Source: Stictocephala bisonia
Lineage: Eukaryota > Arthropoda > Insecta > Hemiptera > Membracidae
Direction: 5' to 3'
NCBI GenBank assembly: GCA_035578905.1
Contig: JAQJVL010000698.1
Span: 186,001-250,000 of the forward strand
Length of the DNA: 64,000 nucleotides
The notes beneath the pieces are model-generated. The model did no database searches. It saw only the letters and a list, made by a program, of their open reading frames with translations, and had not been told where the DNA came from. How positions within the stretch are numbered: position 1 is the first letter of the stretch; the number at the start of each line of letters is the position of its first letter. Made by a program: the position numbers and the translations under genes. This document shows, piece by piece, positions 32,261 through 44,985 of the stretch.

Positions 32261-32650
32261 TTTGTAAAGTCTAGGTAAGAAGTCTGTTCGTGTATTTAAG
32301 AACGGGGAAGGGTGAGAAGTTTAGTGTATGCAGTATTAGCTCGTAGTTGGCTCATGGTATGTGAAAGAAGAGTGGATAGAAAAGCTTCTCATGTTGGATG
32401 TTTAAAGCAAGGATCGAAAGTATTCTGATATTGTGTGGAAGTTATATCTTTCTACATTATGCTACATAATAGCACATTGTGTTTTGAAGTTGTGTTTTAG
32501 CAGAGTGGGTAGGAATGCTCCTTAAGTTGAATTTATAAAAAATATATTGAGGGTATTCTTGTGGTATACATGTGTCTAAAATAGAAACTCTAGACAGTAA
32601 ATGTGAGACATGATGATGTTCGTTAGAAGCTGAAATATACATTGCATTGA
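32261..32650. repeat. Degenerate edge of the 102-bp family
   Basis: Further diverged units ('aagaagagtggatagaaaagcttctcatgttgg', read in pieces). Homology fades by about 32600. Confidence 0.5.
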
Positions 32651-32817
32651 ACGTAGGATATTTTACAATAACAAGACAGTGGAGGTGAGATATTTAACGA
32701 GGATGTAAGCGTCAGGAGCTGAAACAGAAAGCATTTTAACTTGAAACATATAACAAAGGCATAAGTCTAAAACAGAAATACAGTAGATAGTGAACGTTAG
32801 ATATTTAAAATTTATAT

Positions 32818-32870
<53 letters not shown>
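32818..32870. repeat. (AT)n microsatellite
   Basis: About 45 bp of AT repeat with CATA interruptions. It borders the 3' end of the Penelope-like element. Confidence 0.97.
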
Positions 32871-32872
<2 letters not shown>

Positions 32873-32879
32873 GATGTAA

Positions 32880-34530
32880 TAAAATTAAAAAAACTTTGTA
32901 CCCTTATATTTTTTATTAAACACTCATTACACAACATGTTTCGACTTTACTGTCATTTTCTAGAGTAAATTAAATAATTAAGTTGAGTATATAATAATGT
33001 TTTAAATAAAATTGTAAAACATGTGGTTTTTGTAAATATTGATGAATGTGGATAAGTTGGTGATATTTTTAGTTATAATTTTTAATGTTTCGAATCTTAT
33101 CAAAAATAGGGTTTGTATAATTGATTTGTGTGTTCAACATGTTCACTGGATTTTCTTGTTGTGCTAAATATATACGTAATTCTTCTGTTGCATTCATTTT
33201 CTTGCCCTTTTTCATAAAATTTAATATTTTCATGTTTTCTTCCATTTTTGTGTACGTGTGGTCTGTAGAGAGCAAGTGTTCTGCAAATGTGGATTTCATT
33301 GTAGTTATAGATTATGAGAGCTTGTATATGTTCTTGAAAGCGTGTTTTGAATGGTCTTCCAGTTTGTCCAATGTAGAATTTATCACAGTCTGTACAATTA
33401 ATTTTGTAAATACCTGATTTGCTGTAAATGTTGTCATTATTATGTTCTTTTTGAGATTTTTTATCTAAAATTTTGAATGTGTTGTTGCGTGTGGTGAAAC
33501 TTAGTTTGTAATTTGTATTTTGAAAGGTTTTTCGAATAGCTTTGTTTAGGCTTGTGTTATATGGTACGTTTATAAATTTGATCCTCTTTGGGTCTTGATT
33601 TGTTGAGCTGTTATTTCTTTTCTTCTTTTTGTTTCTTATTAGTTTGTCAATCATGTTTGGTTTGTATCCGTTTTTTATTGCCAAATATTTTACTATATTT
33701 TTTTCTTCAGTGAAGTGTTTCTCGTTCATTGATATGTTTATTAGACGATTTATCATAGAATGGAAAGTTGATAATTTGTGTTGCCAGGGATGATTGGATG
33801 TAGATGGTATTATAAGGTCGGTTTGTGTAGGTTTTCTGTAGATTTTGAATGAATGTTTATTGTTGATTTTGGTAATTGATAGATCTAAATAATTGATTAC
33901 ATCAGTTTGGGCTTCTTTAGTGAATTGTATTTTGGGGAACATAGAATTTAAATAAGATAAAAAATCATTACTTTCTTCCAAGTTTCCATCAAATAAACAA
34001 ATAATGTCATCTACATATCGGTAACAGTATATAATTTTGTTTCTGAACGGGTTGGATGGGTGCATTATTTTCTTTTCTTCCAGATTGTGTATAAATATAT
34101 TTGAGAGAAGACCTGATAATGGGGAACCCATTGCTAGACCATTTGCCTGTTTGTAGTATGTTGTATTAAATTGGAAATAATTTTGATCTGTACAAATTTT
34201 TGTTAATGTTGTGATGTCTTTTATTTCTTGGTTGTTCAATGAGAAATTTTTCTTCAAATCATTTTCTAGAATTTGTAATGCTTCTTGAGGGGGTATGTTT
34301 GAATACATGTCTTTTATGTCAAATGAAAGAAATAAACTGTTTTTAGGTATTTGAATGTTATCAATCTTGTTGACGAGATCTATTGTATTTCTTATGTTAT
34401 AATTTGTATTCCAAACAACCAAACAATGTTATTTTGTATAGTTTTGTTCAGATATTTACATAATTTGTATGTTGGTGCGTTTCGAAAATTAACTATTGGT
34501 CTGATTGGTATGTTGATTTTATATTATATA
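32880..34530 (-). mobile_element. 5'-truncated Penelope-like element
   Basis: Minus strand: RT and GIY-YIG coding region, then a 3' part with a short hairpin (GAC..GTC) followed by GAAACATG (near 32935-32955) and AATAAA. It is flanked by AT microsatellites on both sides (32820-32870 and 34520-34532), fitting the known liking of such elements for simple repeats. Confidence 0.88.
33069..34422 (-). pseudogene. Penelope-like RT with GIY-YIG endonuclease
   Basis: RT motifs are FDIKDMYSNIPPQEAL (A), NGLAMGSPLSGLLSNIF (B) and YRYVDDIICLF (catalytic YVDD), then KIYRKPTQTD. The C-terminal endonuclease is SGIYKINCTDCDKFYIGQTG followed by RPFKTRFQEH (GIY-YIG with the CCHH-type Cys pair and catalytic Arg) and FAEHLLSTDH. 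The frame changes near 33300, so the last 76 codons (33069-33299) are in another frame. Near 34420 it changes again: the upstream piece IPIRPIVNFRNAPTYKL (34440-34510) belongs to the same protein. There is no start codon. Two frameshifts plus 5' truncation make it inactive. Confidence 0.9.
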
Positions 34531-34534
34531 TAAT

Positions 34535-35930
34535 GCAGTGAAGGTGGGTTACTTAACAGTTATATATGTGCTTGAAATAGACTCCCAACATAGTGATGGT
34601 GTAATATTTAACAATGCTCGAATCAGAAACAAAATATATATGTAATATTAAACAACCCTTGTCATTGTTTTTTTTTGCTGAAACTGTTATTGTATAAGAA
34701 ATAATAATTTGACATTTTTCATAGGAACTATCGGGAAATTACAAAAATGAATAAAATCAAAAATATATTAAAAAATGGCTATTTAAATTTAAAAATTGTG
34801 CGGAGTTACGTTATGATGACGAATAATGCAGGTTTTACCTGCATTAATAGAAAAGTGCCAGTTTCGATAAGGTTAGTTTTTTAAAGGTAGGTTGGGTGTT
34901 GTTTAGTAAGGTTAGGTTCGGTTGGGTTATGTTAGATTTAGTTTTATATGGTTAGTAATATTGTCGCTTTCTTAGAAGTGCAGGTTGTTAAAAATAAAAT
35001 ATTGTGTTTAACAATTAAAACACATGACTTGTTGATGAAAGTGGATGGATCATCGGTGCCAAAACGGCAACTAACTGCCAACAAACATGTGCCGTGTGGA
35101 TCACTTCCAGCAGCGTCAGCACTTTCTCTTGGCTGCCTCAGGCTAACTAACATTGACTGCAGATGATAACCAACTACATCTTAGACTCATTTTTAGTATG
35201 AGACTCTAATAGTTTTAAGTACCCGTTAAATAAAATACTGTGATTGTTATCAGTTTGAAATAGTATTACAACGTCTAACCACGCGTTAGATATCTAACTA
35301 TGTAATTGATTGATATGACGGTACATAATTTAACAATATATGTTAACTAATATTAGAAATGTATGTATATGTTTCAAACAAAACAATTCGTACATAGCCT
35401 ATATGATGATATTGCACATTATTTCTAACAATATAATTGATATGAGTGGCTGATGAAAATTTTACAGATTAAAAGTTAAAGTTGTGCAGATTATATTTGA
35501 TTCAAAACAATTACAAATTTTTCTAAATAAAAGGCTTCATTTTGTGTTATTATGGACAATACCGGTTTTGTGAATGGTGTTTAATCTCGCTGTACAATGT
35601 ACATCACATCGGAACAACTCTAGACACCACCGTTAAAGTCTCCAACGGACCATGCCTACGTCTCTGCCGGGGAATATTAAGAAGACGTTGTACATAGATT
35701 TAGAGTATGTTGCTAATAATTTCCGTATATTTCTTGCTGCTGTCAACGTGACTAAAAGCTTGTTAATAGAGGGTCGCAGCAACAGTTGTTTTATTTTTAC
35801 TCGTGCACATTTGCTATCTCTCATAACAGTTGCTGGGATAATTAAAGACAACACTTGAACATACATTCTTTACTTTTGGGTTTGGGATAAAATTTATATA
35901 CCATAATAATTTCGGCTGGCCATTGAAAGT
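34535..35930. other. Unannotated spacer
   Basis: Contains a degenerate stretch of TTAGG-like words at 34865-34940 ('gttaggttcggttgggtta'). Overlapping 77- and 68-codon frames on opposite strands at 35633-35866 have no recognisable product. Confidence 0.35.
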
Positions 35931-35934
35931 TTAA

Positions 35935-36150
35935 AATAAAACAAGCCACAAAGAAGAAATAAACAGAGGTCGCATCCAATAGTGCTCTGAATGCGTGTCG
36001 AGTAGTTATTTCTCCAGTTCACCATAGGGATGACAAGGCCAGCACCTTGTCAGTCCCCCATAACTACCCCAAATCCTCTCGGATAAACGCAGTAATTATT
36101 ACTACAGATGAATAAAGACGTTAGTTGAAATACCTGTATAACAGCCACTG
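35935..36150 (+). repeat. Dispersed repeat family P, copy 1
   Basis: Shares 'aataaacagaggtcgcat', 'agttatttctcc', 'gccagcaccttgtcagtccc' and 'gataaacgcagtaattattac' with inverted copies at 49025-49290 and 57905-58205. Three copies with different flanks define an interspersed element of about 270 bp. There is no coding capacity; its class is unknown. Confidence 0.75.
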
Positions 36151-39100
36151 AGGCGTTCACTGTGGATATGAGAAATATGTCATCTGTTTATTTTTTTCTG
36201 TGAACATGAAAACATTTGAAGAACAATTCGTCCCTAAATTTAAAGTCCTGGGATCATAAATTTGGCTTCGTGTCAATGGGATGGTAAGTTAGTAACAGGG
36301 AATAACCTTGCCCGCTTTACATGCCGATTGCACGATTTACTTGACACACGCAAAGAGCAAAGAATAAAATAGAGTAGACGAATGGTAATCTAGGTGAATC
36401 CGGTAATCTTAACAAGATGGCGACTCCCCCTCCACTATCTGTTCACTTCTAGACGAACCCTCAGCGTGAACCACCTGAACACGTCTAGCTCTTGCGAACT
36501 TATTTATCTTAAATTCTATTTTTGTGTTTCCTTTTACTGATTTATGTGTTGTAAACATTTTGTATTTTGTTGCTGTAAATACGAAATTGCTGGATTTTAA
36601 AACTTGTAATTCCGTATTGTGCCGCAATTGGATGCAATAACAAGCAGGATGGAACGACATTATACAGGTAAATATTATGAAATCAATTAATTTTATTTCT
36701 TTAAAATATTGTACATTAGCCTACTTCTAGTTGTTTTACATAGTTTACTGTGCTGTTCATAGTGAATAATTTCAATTTTATCAGATGTTTTGTTTTAACG
36801 GTAGGTTACTTTTTTAGATTAAATCAACTGTGCACATCTCACCAAGGTTGCGGATTTCGGCTTCTACTACTACGGTACGCAGGATAGAACGAATTATGAC
36901 TCCTCTACTTTATTTTATACTCTGTGGACACACCTGACTGCTCATTGTTGCTGTCACATGTTGGTTTGAAATAAAACCCTATTTTCACAATTTCATTTGA
37001 TGATTTAAATACAATAATGAGAGTGTAGATAAGGCTGAATAAAAATATAAAATTAACTGTAGCCTACGATTCTCAATTATTTTTTATCATTTTACAAAAT
37101 AGGGCTTTTTAAATTGGTTATATTTAAGGTTTCGTAAATTTATAATTATTCATCGTTCCACTTTTATAATTTTCGTCCTCCAGGGACTATAATAGATAAT
37201 GAGACTGTGGCGAAAAGCTACTTTATAGATAAGTTGCTTCGATCGTTACCTACTGAAAGCACTATTACAAGAGAGATGCGCTGAATGGCGAAAGTGAGAG
37301 AGAGAATTACTATTTTCCCAATGTCGACCCATATAATATTTGTCGCGGAAACTTCAAGCAGATTAGAAATAGGCGATTTCGCTGAACAGTCAACCCTAAT
37401 ACAGAACCATTTGACAATAGAGTTATCAGCCAACTTGACGTATTCAGCCTTGGGGATGCCGACGCAGTTGCATTACCACTTGGGGATTACCACCTATTGC
37501 AAGGGGTGCACCGGGACTGCGCCACTACCATCCCAGTTAACCTAGCTGGGGGGCAGGATGTAAACTATGTACAAAGTACACGTCAGTGGAAGTGGCGTCA
37601 ATTTCCCTCACACATTTGGGCTCTAGATTCTTCGGATTTGTGGAGAACGACCAACTAATGTGAACGCTTTCACAGTAAGTTCAAGAAATCATGTTCGTCT
37701 CCTCATACGAACATTTTTATCTTCGTTGAATCCATCAAGGAGGCTCAGCTGGACACATACGTTAGCATTAATGGTGTAAAAAATCGCGAGTCAACTCAAA
37801 GAAAGAAAAAAACCAGTAATATTTCAAAAATTCCTCGAAAAGAAACGAACGACTTAAAAATAGTGGAGTAGACATTGTAATTGTTTTTAGATGTGTTTCG
37901 CTCAAGGTCTTAAAAACACAGTAGTATGGTTTGACTTAACTTAATAATTCATAATTATTTCCTTATAATTTCTGATTGACTTATGTATTTTTGTAATTTT
38001 GATCTCTTGAATTTTATATTTGAAATTTTGTTTATAGAATTTTCTGACTAAATTGTATATTTTCGTAATTTTTTATTTAACTTAACAATTTATTATCTCT
38101 TTTGTTACTTTTACGAACTAACTTGTTTATATTTGTAATTTTTTTTATTTTAAAATTTGTCATTTGTTTGTTCCTTTTTATAGCTAACCTGTGTACTTTG
38201 GTTATTTGTAGCTTTGTTATTTCATTTGTAATGTTGTCTGAATAGTGGACATTTTTGTATCCTTATTTAATTTGTTAGTTAACATGAATATTTTTAATTC
38301 GTATTTATTTTTAAAGTAGATTATAATAATTTTAGCTTTTAGGTATTCAATCAAACCTCATTTAATTCCATAAGTTTGATTTTCAACAATATTACTTAAT
38401 TAGTTTAAAATAAAAAATCATATAGACCGAAATAGACTTGTGATAAATTTTACACTCTATATTTTTCATGCTTAAAACATTTAGTTATTAAATAAATAAA
38501 AAAAATATTATGTTATTGCAAATAGTCAGAGAGTGTTGTATTCAACAATATCCCTTGCATCGATCGAAACTTATTAGACACTAATTAGCACAATGAAATG
38601 CCTTGATTACTTTATTTATAGTTCGTGAACATGCATTGAGATAGGATGAAAATGAAGAGAAAACAGCCTCAGGAAATTTTCGAGTAATGGAATCTTCAAA
38701 AAGAAGGCCGCTACAGCGTAGTCCCGGTGCCTTTTGAGGGGGTTTATTTTCCAGGTGCTCTACGGCGCAGTCCCGATGCACCGATTGCAAGAACCATCAG
38801 ATTGTATACCCTCATCAGTAGGAAGTACCTTGTTTGACACGTACTACACAGATACCCATTACACTGTGTCTCTTAGCTGCGCTGGAGAAGTAGAGGATAG
38901 AATCAACAGGAGATAATTGTCTAAAATAGCAGTTGGAATGTACATTTGACAGTACAGTAAATATTTATTATAATAAATTGTGATTACTAATAACAATCAA
39001 TCTAAAATTAATAATATCACACAATAAGCACCAACAATATACCATAACAACACATAAGTAACAATAACATCATATTATTAGAAATGACAACAAAACTAAT

Positions 39101-39555
39101 AAATTATAACAGAAAATAATTAACACTTATCAATACAACAATGGTCTATAAGCAGGCTAAAAGTTCAGTGGAATTCAACCGTTACAAGGCAGTTATAGTA
39201 AAATAGCTATTATATTGAAGATCTATAGAAGCTATGGCTTTTGTTCAAACAGCTGCATTCAGGCAGCAGACGAAAAATTACAACAGAAGCAGAGGAATAG
39301 TGAGATGAGAAAAATTGGACTTGGAATTGTGTTGACTAGAGTTTATATTGTCTTGAACGTATGGTTAGTGTGACATTACCATAAAAAAAAAAAGGTTTAG
39401 TGAGTAAATAATTTTGAGTTAGATCACATTCTAGACACAGAAACTCACGAAATACAATGATGAAAGTGTTGAACACAAATTAGGTAACTAATAAAACCAC
39501 TTTAGCAAAATTAAAAGCTTAAGTAGAGGCTTTTTGAGCACAACTTAACTAATCA
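36150..39555. other. Unannotated region with possible promoter-like and exon-like fragments
   Basis: At 36413 'caagatggcgac' resembles a YY1/Pho-type core-promoter motif. At 36608-36660 a short frame with YCAAIGCNNKQDGTTLYR, ended by the donor-like ACAGGTAAAT, is reminiscent of the first zinc ligands of a THAP finger, but no ATG or acceptor was found. 'gcgcagtcccgrtgca' words occur inverted at about 37512 and direct at about 38760. Nothing here is firm. Confidence 0.25.
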
Positions 39556-39559
39556 GACA

Positions 39560-40467
39560 TCTTGGGTCGAATTGCCAAGAACATGGACCACGTACTGGAT
39601 GTTCAGTGGATCACTACTACTACTGGTTCGTTGGACCACGTAATGGATATGCAAAGGACCATTTACTGGGTACTTAAAGGACCACGTATATTCAATGCAT
39701 ATTCGATGGACCACATGCTGGATACTCGATGGATCACTACTGACTGTTCAGTGGACCACGTACTGGATATTCAATGAAACACGTACTGGGTACTCAACAG
39801 ACCACATGCTGGATACTCAATGGATATCTACTGACTGTTTATTGGACCACGTACTAGATATTCAACGGACCACGTACTGGGTACCCAACGGACAAAGTAC
39901 TGGATATTCAATGGACCACATGCTGGATACTCAATGGATTACTACTGACTGTTCAATGGACCAAGTACTGGATATTCAATGGACCACGTACTGGATATTC
40001 AGTGGATCACTACTGACTGTTCATTGGACCACTTACCAGATATTCAACGGACCACGTAATGGGTACCCAACGGACCAAGTACTGGATATTCAATGGACCA
40101 CATGCTGGATACTCAACGGATCACTACTGTCTGTTCAATGGACAACGAACAGGGTATTCAGCGGGCCACGTGCTGGATATTCAATGTACCACATGCTGGA
40201 TACTCAATAGATCACTACTGACTTTTCAATAGAGCACGTACTGAATATTCAACGGACCACGTAATGGGTACCCAACGGACCAAGTACTGGATATTCAATG
40301 GACCACATGCTGGATACTCAACGGATCACTACTGACTTTTCAATAGAGCACGTACTGAATATTCAACGGACCACGTACTGGGCACCCAACGGACCAAGTT
40401 CTGGATATTCAATGGACCACATTCTGGATACTCAATGGATCTCTACAGACTGTTCAAAGGACCACGT
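39560..40467. repeat. 23-bp minisatellite, left block
   Basis: Units of 'tggaccacgtactggatattcaa' and variants ('ggatcactactgactgttca'). The 23-bp period is not divisible by three, so all three frames read through similar peptides. The long frame at 39695-40210 is an artefact of this. Confidence 0.9.
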
Positions 40468-40468
40468 A

Positions 40469-40664
40469 CTCTGATTTTTTAAAATTGTTGTTTAACTTAT
40501 AAATAATGTGCTCAGCAGCAGTGAACACGTAAGAACTCTTTAGATATACTCATTTTAGTTAAGTATTAATTTTTCTTTATGAGGTTAAGTGTAAGAGAGG
40601 ACCTAATGGTCCTAACTTTGCCTCAGAAAATAAAACGTTTTTCATTTCATTTCATTTCATTACT
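40469..40664 (+). mobile_element. LINE 3' UTR fragment inside the 23-bp array
   Basis: About 195 bp interrupt the array exactly. The inner sequence has the stem-loop 'aggacctaatggtcct' (40598-40613), 'aaaataaaacg' and a (CATTT)n tail. This is a typical LINE 3' end in which the stem-loop and short tail serve RT recognition. A 4-bp TACT flanks it. Confidence 0.75.
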
Positions 40665-41045
40665 GGATATTCAACGGACTACGTACTGGATATCAATGGA
40701 CCACATGCTGGGATACTCAATGGACCACTACCGACTGTTCAATGGATCATGTACTGGATATTCAGTGGATCCCTACTGACTGTTCAATAAAATGATACTG
40801 ACTTTTCAACGCTTTATATACTGACTATTCAATGAAACAGGGACTGCAAATTCAATGAATGACATATTGGATTATTTAATAAATCGCATACTGACTATTT
40901 GATGGATCATATACAGTGATCATTCAGTATACTACAATACATATTCAATACATTCAATATATCACTTCTGACAATTCAATGGATTACATGCTGGATTATT
41001 CAATAAGTCGCATACTGATTATGTGATGGATATTAAAATGTTAAT
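40665..41045. repeat. 23-bp minisatellite, right block, decaying
   Basis: Clean units to about 40790, then progressively degenerate 'tgactattcaatg' and 'ggattattcaataa' units to about 41045. Confidence 0.8.
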
Positions 41046-41189
41046 TATTTCTGAAAACAACCGTTAATTTTGAATGTGTGTATTTGTCCATATGGAATAA
41101 ACAATGGTAAATATTATTTTTAACCAGTTAAACCTGGAAATCAGGAACTAAACGAAATGCCCTCTACCCAGAAGACATGACCAGAAGAT

Positions 41190-41304
41190 AGGTTGACTGA
41201 GCGGTCCAGTTGCCACCCCCGGGAGTCAGGACGGAGCTCGCCTCTCTCCTCTCTCAGTTACCTCCTCGAGCCCGCCCTGTCAACATGAACATCGCAGCTG
41301 CACG
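41190..41304 (+). CDS. Possible first coding exon of an unidentified gene
   Basis: A local GC-rich island ('ctcctcgagcccgccctg') in AT-rich DNA precedes CAACATG at 41281-41287. The frame reads MNIAAAR and meets a donor-like GTCAGT at 41305. The context fits a short first exon, but I found no partner exon downstream. This rests on composition and splice signals only. Confidence 0.25.
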
Positions 41305-41309
41305 GTCAG

Positions 41310-41875
41310 TACTATACCTCTGCACTACATTTACTGTCAAATATAACGAGTAATAATATGTGTGAATAGATATATTCACTGACATTAATCACACGATTTT
41401 AAAATCGTTAAAGTTTAGATTTTTTTAAATGTTAAGATTTTATCTTAAAAATATTAATTTACAGTTTTATTTTTTATTGAAGTTTGAATGTGATTTTGGA
41501 TATTCTTATGAACTTTTTTTGATGTTGTATTTTATTCGGATTCTGCATAATAATTCCTAATAAGAACTAATAATTGTTGGTGATTATTTTGTTGTAGTAA
41601 ATTCAGTTGGAATTAATTGGAAATAAGATTTACTTATTTTACAGTCATAGTAGTTGATAGCTTCATAAGTACGTGGAATGTGAATTTTACTTTGTAAATA
41701 ATCTCTACGTAGTACCAACATCAAACTGAGTATTGTTATTCAAAATAAACATTTAATTGAAAAAAATAACACCTTTCATAACCCCCTTTTAAAGTTTGTA
41801 TTATGAAATGAAATTTGTCAGGCAAATCTAATTTACATGTAATTTTGTTTTTAAAATGTGTTAATGATGGAGTAT
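41310..41875. other. AT-rich, no gene seen
   Basis: If the exon at 41190-41304 is real this is intron. No other structure recognised. Confidence 0.35.
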
Positions 41876-41877
41876 CA

Positions 41878-41972
41878 GATGAGGGAGACAAGGGTAGTTG
41901 GACATTTGCCATCATTACGTGAAAATTACCAATCACGACGTTTCGATTTGGTAAAACCCAACCTTTTTCAAG
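41878..41972 (-). repeat. Solitary Penelope-like 3' piece
   Basis: The minus strand reads 'cacttgaaaaaggttgggtt' then 'ttaccaaatcgaaacgtc', then sequence matching the 25741-25820 arm. The 'gttgg..ccaa' hairpin before GAAAC matches the ends of Penelope-like elements. Confidence 0.55.
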
Positions 41973-41974
41973 TG

Positions 41975-42615
41975 CTAAAAACTAAATTACATCTACACAA
42001 ACATGTTATAAAACTACTTTCTTAAACTAATAAACTTATCTACTTTAATAATTATCTACATTTTTACCTAGATCCTAGAATGGGGTACAACATGGTGTAA
42101 TGACAATGTTGCTGTAAAAACAATCCCTTATATCCACCTTTTAAAACTTGTATTAACAAAGTAATGAGGAACCTTGACTACGTTCAAAAAACGTAACAAT
42201 AAATCTTGACAGATAAAGAGTAACACCTCTGTTGTATGGTATCACTCTTAACTGAGGAAAAATAAACAATTGTGAGAGACAAAACACGCCTATTTGTTCA
42301 CTTGAACGAAACTAAAATTAGAAAATAATAGCTATCATTTCGATTGTAATGCATATCTTTTAATTTGCATATCATATCAATATTTGAAGACGTCAACTTG
42401 TCATTTGAAACAAATATTAAAAAACCACTTTACTTGAATCATATTATTTTTACTAATCAATACACTAATAAGATTACATACGATAAGATTAATATTTTTT
42501 TTAATCACTTTGTTATGGTTGATCAAACTTTATTTATTTGTTTGATGCGAAAACAAGTTATTTTGTGGAACATTATTTTAACAAATAATAACAGTTGTAC
42601 ATTGCACGAATAACT
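41975..42615. other. AT-rich spacer
   Basis: No gene recognised; the 82-codon frame at 42365-42613 has no protein-like features. Confidence 0.35.
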
Positions 42616-42619
42616 CTGT

Positions 42620-43310
42620 ACGATCTTAAATGAAGGCCATTAGCTCTGAAACACCTTATAAAATACACAAGCAAAGAGCAGCGCTTCGTCCTGCCAACTA
42701 AAGTGTGAAGGCAGAGCAGAGGTCCTTCTAGAAATATATATCCTGCTATAAACCTTGTAAGATAGAGGTCAAAGTAATGACAAACTTTTCATCGTACCCT
42801 AAACTATAAGTGTCCGTTGAAAATTTATTTGAAAAGTTACCTTCATATAAACACCTTGAAAGGTTGGGTTTAAACTTACTGGAAACCTACTAATCATACT
42901 CAAAACGAAAAGTTTCCTTGAAAAAGTACACAACATACACAATGTAAGGCTTTCCTAAAAGTAATGAAGAACCTTGTAATAATACTGAAAACGACAAGTT
43001 TCCTGGAACAAACTGTCCTTCATATATCTTGTAATATTGAGCTAATAATAATGTATAACTTTAAGAGTCCTCAAAACTAAATGTCCTTTGAAAAATCCAT
43101 CCCCTCTACATAAACCTTGTGTGATAGAGTTAAAAGTGCTGGGAATCCTTAATGGTACCCAGCAAAGCTTTGAGTTTGCTTCCAAAAATATATGCTCTTC
43201 ATATACACCTTGTAAGGCTGTGCTAAAGTACTTTAGTGGAAAACCTTATAAATATTACTGAATATAACCATTTTTACTCTTGAAACAAAGATATACATAT
43301 TAATAAAAAG
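42620..43310. repeat. Degenerate ~115-bp tandem repeat, 5-6 units
   Basis: Recurring words 'ccttcatatacaccttgtaagg', 'aaagtaatgaagaaccttg' and 'actgaaaacgacaagtttcc' at roughly 110-125 bp intervals. Divergence between units is high, so the array is old. Confidence 0.75.
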
Positions 43311-44710
43311 CAACGTGGTTTCGTCATCCCTTCCACACGTATTTTATTGCACTTGTCAAATATCAATGAGCCGATGTTCTTTTTAAACTCTATGTACTGT
43401 AACGTCATATCTGGCGGGGTGGACTTATTCACCCATCAATGACGCCACATTGCTATTTCCAAAACAATTGTTGTGTGTTGCCTATTTTCACATTCAGACT
43501 GGTATAAAACTTATTGGCGTCATTACTGGACGAATCAGAGAGGATATTTTTGTTTAGTTATGTTCAAAACAAACCTACTTACTACGGGTTCAAAACTACC
43601 CCCACAGCCCCCCAAAGTTCTTCAATGAGGGATACTAGAGATAGGATTGATTTTTAAAAAAATTCTTTCCATTCCTTCTGTGTAGACAGAGTAGATGTGG
43701 TATATAGAGGAAGGCTGGCTTGAAAAGTGCTTCTATTTAATGTAATAGAATTTGCCTCCATGGTGCAGCAATTCACACTCCGTATAGTATAATTTATGCC
43801 TCTTTGCCTCTATATTATCATGATTACCTATAATGACTTATTAAAATACTTTGATCATAGAGCCTGGTTATGTAACATAGTATACTCTGCAATATCGTAA
43901 TTACGTACACAATACAGTAATTGTTTTACAATTTTATAGAAACTACTTATTTTTTCCAATCGTTTATGCCTTTTCAGGGGTCAGGATTGTTATGGAATTT
44001 GCTGTTAATTGATCGTTTATTACATTGATTCAACAAGTTATTATGTTTTTTGTTAGGTAGTTTTTTTATTTTATGCATTAAGTTGATATCTAACACTTTT
44101 ATGATAATAATTAAAAAATTATTATTTAAAAATAAAGTATTTGTATCGTCATTGGAGTGTCGGGCGGTACCATTGTATTTTTGAGAAAGAAATATTTTTT
44201 CAACCTGATTTCAAGAAAACATCTGTCAAATAAACACCTGGAAAGTGTTGAAGGAATCTCTAGGGGGATTTGTAAAACCGAGAGTGCGAAGTGGCAACCT
44301 TGGGGCTTCGTAACCTGATTTCTTTACGTAACATATAAAGGAATGCGGAGCCACTGCTTGGACCGGCCCACACGGCACCTCACCTCTTCTCTAAATATGT
44401 ATTTAACGAATGTAGAACAGCTAACATATGTCAAGAAATAAATATAATTCAACAGCCCTTAATTTTTTGTAACATGAGTTAACTGTTGGGTGTTGAAAAA
44501 TCGGTACCGTACAAACCCTCAAAATCAAATACCTGTAAAGTGAACATATCGTTTGTTGGATTCCTTCAACAGTCGTAGTGTAAAACAAGGCACATTGTGT
44601 ACCAATTTCAAAATACACATGAAAAAATTACAATTACAATTATAATAGAAAAAATGACAATTACAAACCCAGGTGACACAATCATATTCGGTATAGGTGT
44701 TGGTATGAAG
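43311..44710. other. No gene recognised
   Basis: AT-rich with two GC-richer spots (43580-43625 and 44340-44390). No open frame with recognisable motifs. Confidence 0.35.
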
Positions 44711-44711
44711 C

Positions 44712-44985
44712 GGTATGAAGTTGATGTTCACGTTTCAAAGTAACAGAGGCCCTTACTCGTGTCGGTATGGAGGGATGTTGATGTTCACGTTTCAAAGTAA
44801 CAGAGTCCCATCCTCGAATCGGGTTGGAGCCATGTTAATGTTCACGTTTCATAGTAACAGAGGCCCTTCCTCGTGTCGGTATGGAGTGGTGTTGATGTTC
44901 AGGTTTCACTATAACAAAGGCTCTTCTTTGTGTCGGCATGAAGGTATGTTGATTTGAAGGTTTCTAAGTAACAGATTGCATTAAT
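44712..44985. repeat. ~59-bp tandem repeat, about 4.5 copies
   Basis: Unit 'gttgatgttcacgtttcaaagtaacagaggcccttcctcgtgtcggtatggagggat' in diverged copies from 44718. The in-frame 80-codon peptide is a repeat by-product. Confidence 0.9.

Noticed and set aside
34865..34940. Interstitial telomere repeat (TTAGG)n
   Set aside because: Only scattered GGTT(A/C)GG words, no regular pentamer run.
35633..35866. Overlapping 77- and 68-codon frames on opposite strands
   Set aside because: No recognisable motif, no splice or promoter context.
36608..36660. THAP zinc-finger first exon
   Set aside because: The C..C pattern and a donor-like site are present, but no start codon or acceptor is in frame; too short to call as a gene.
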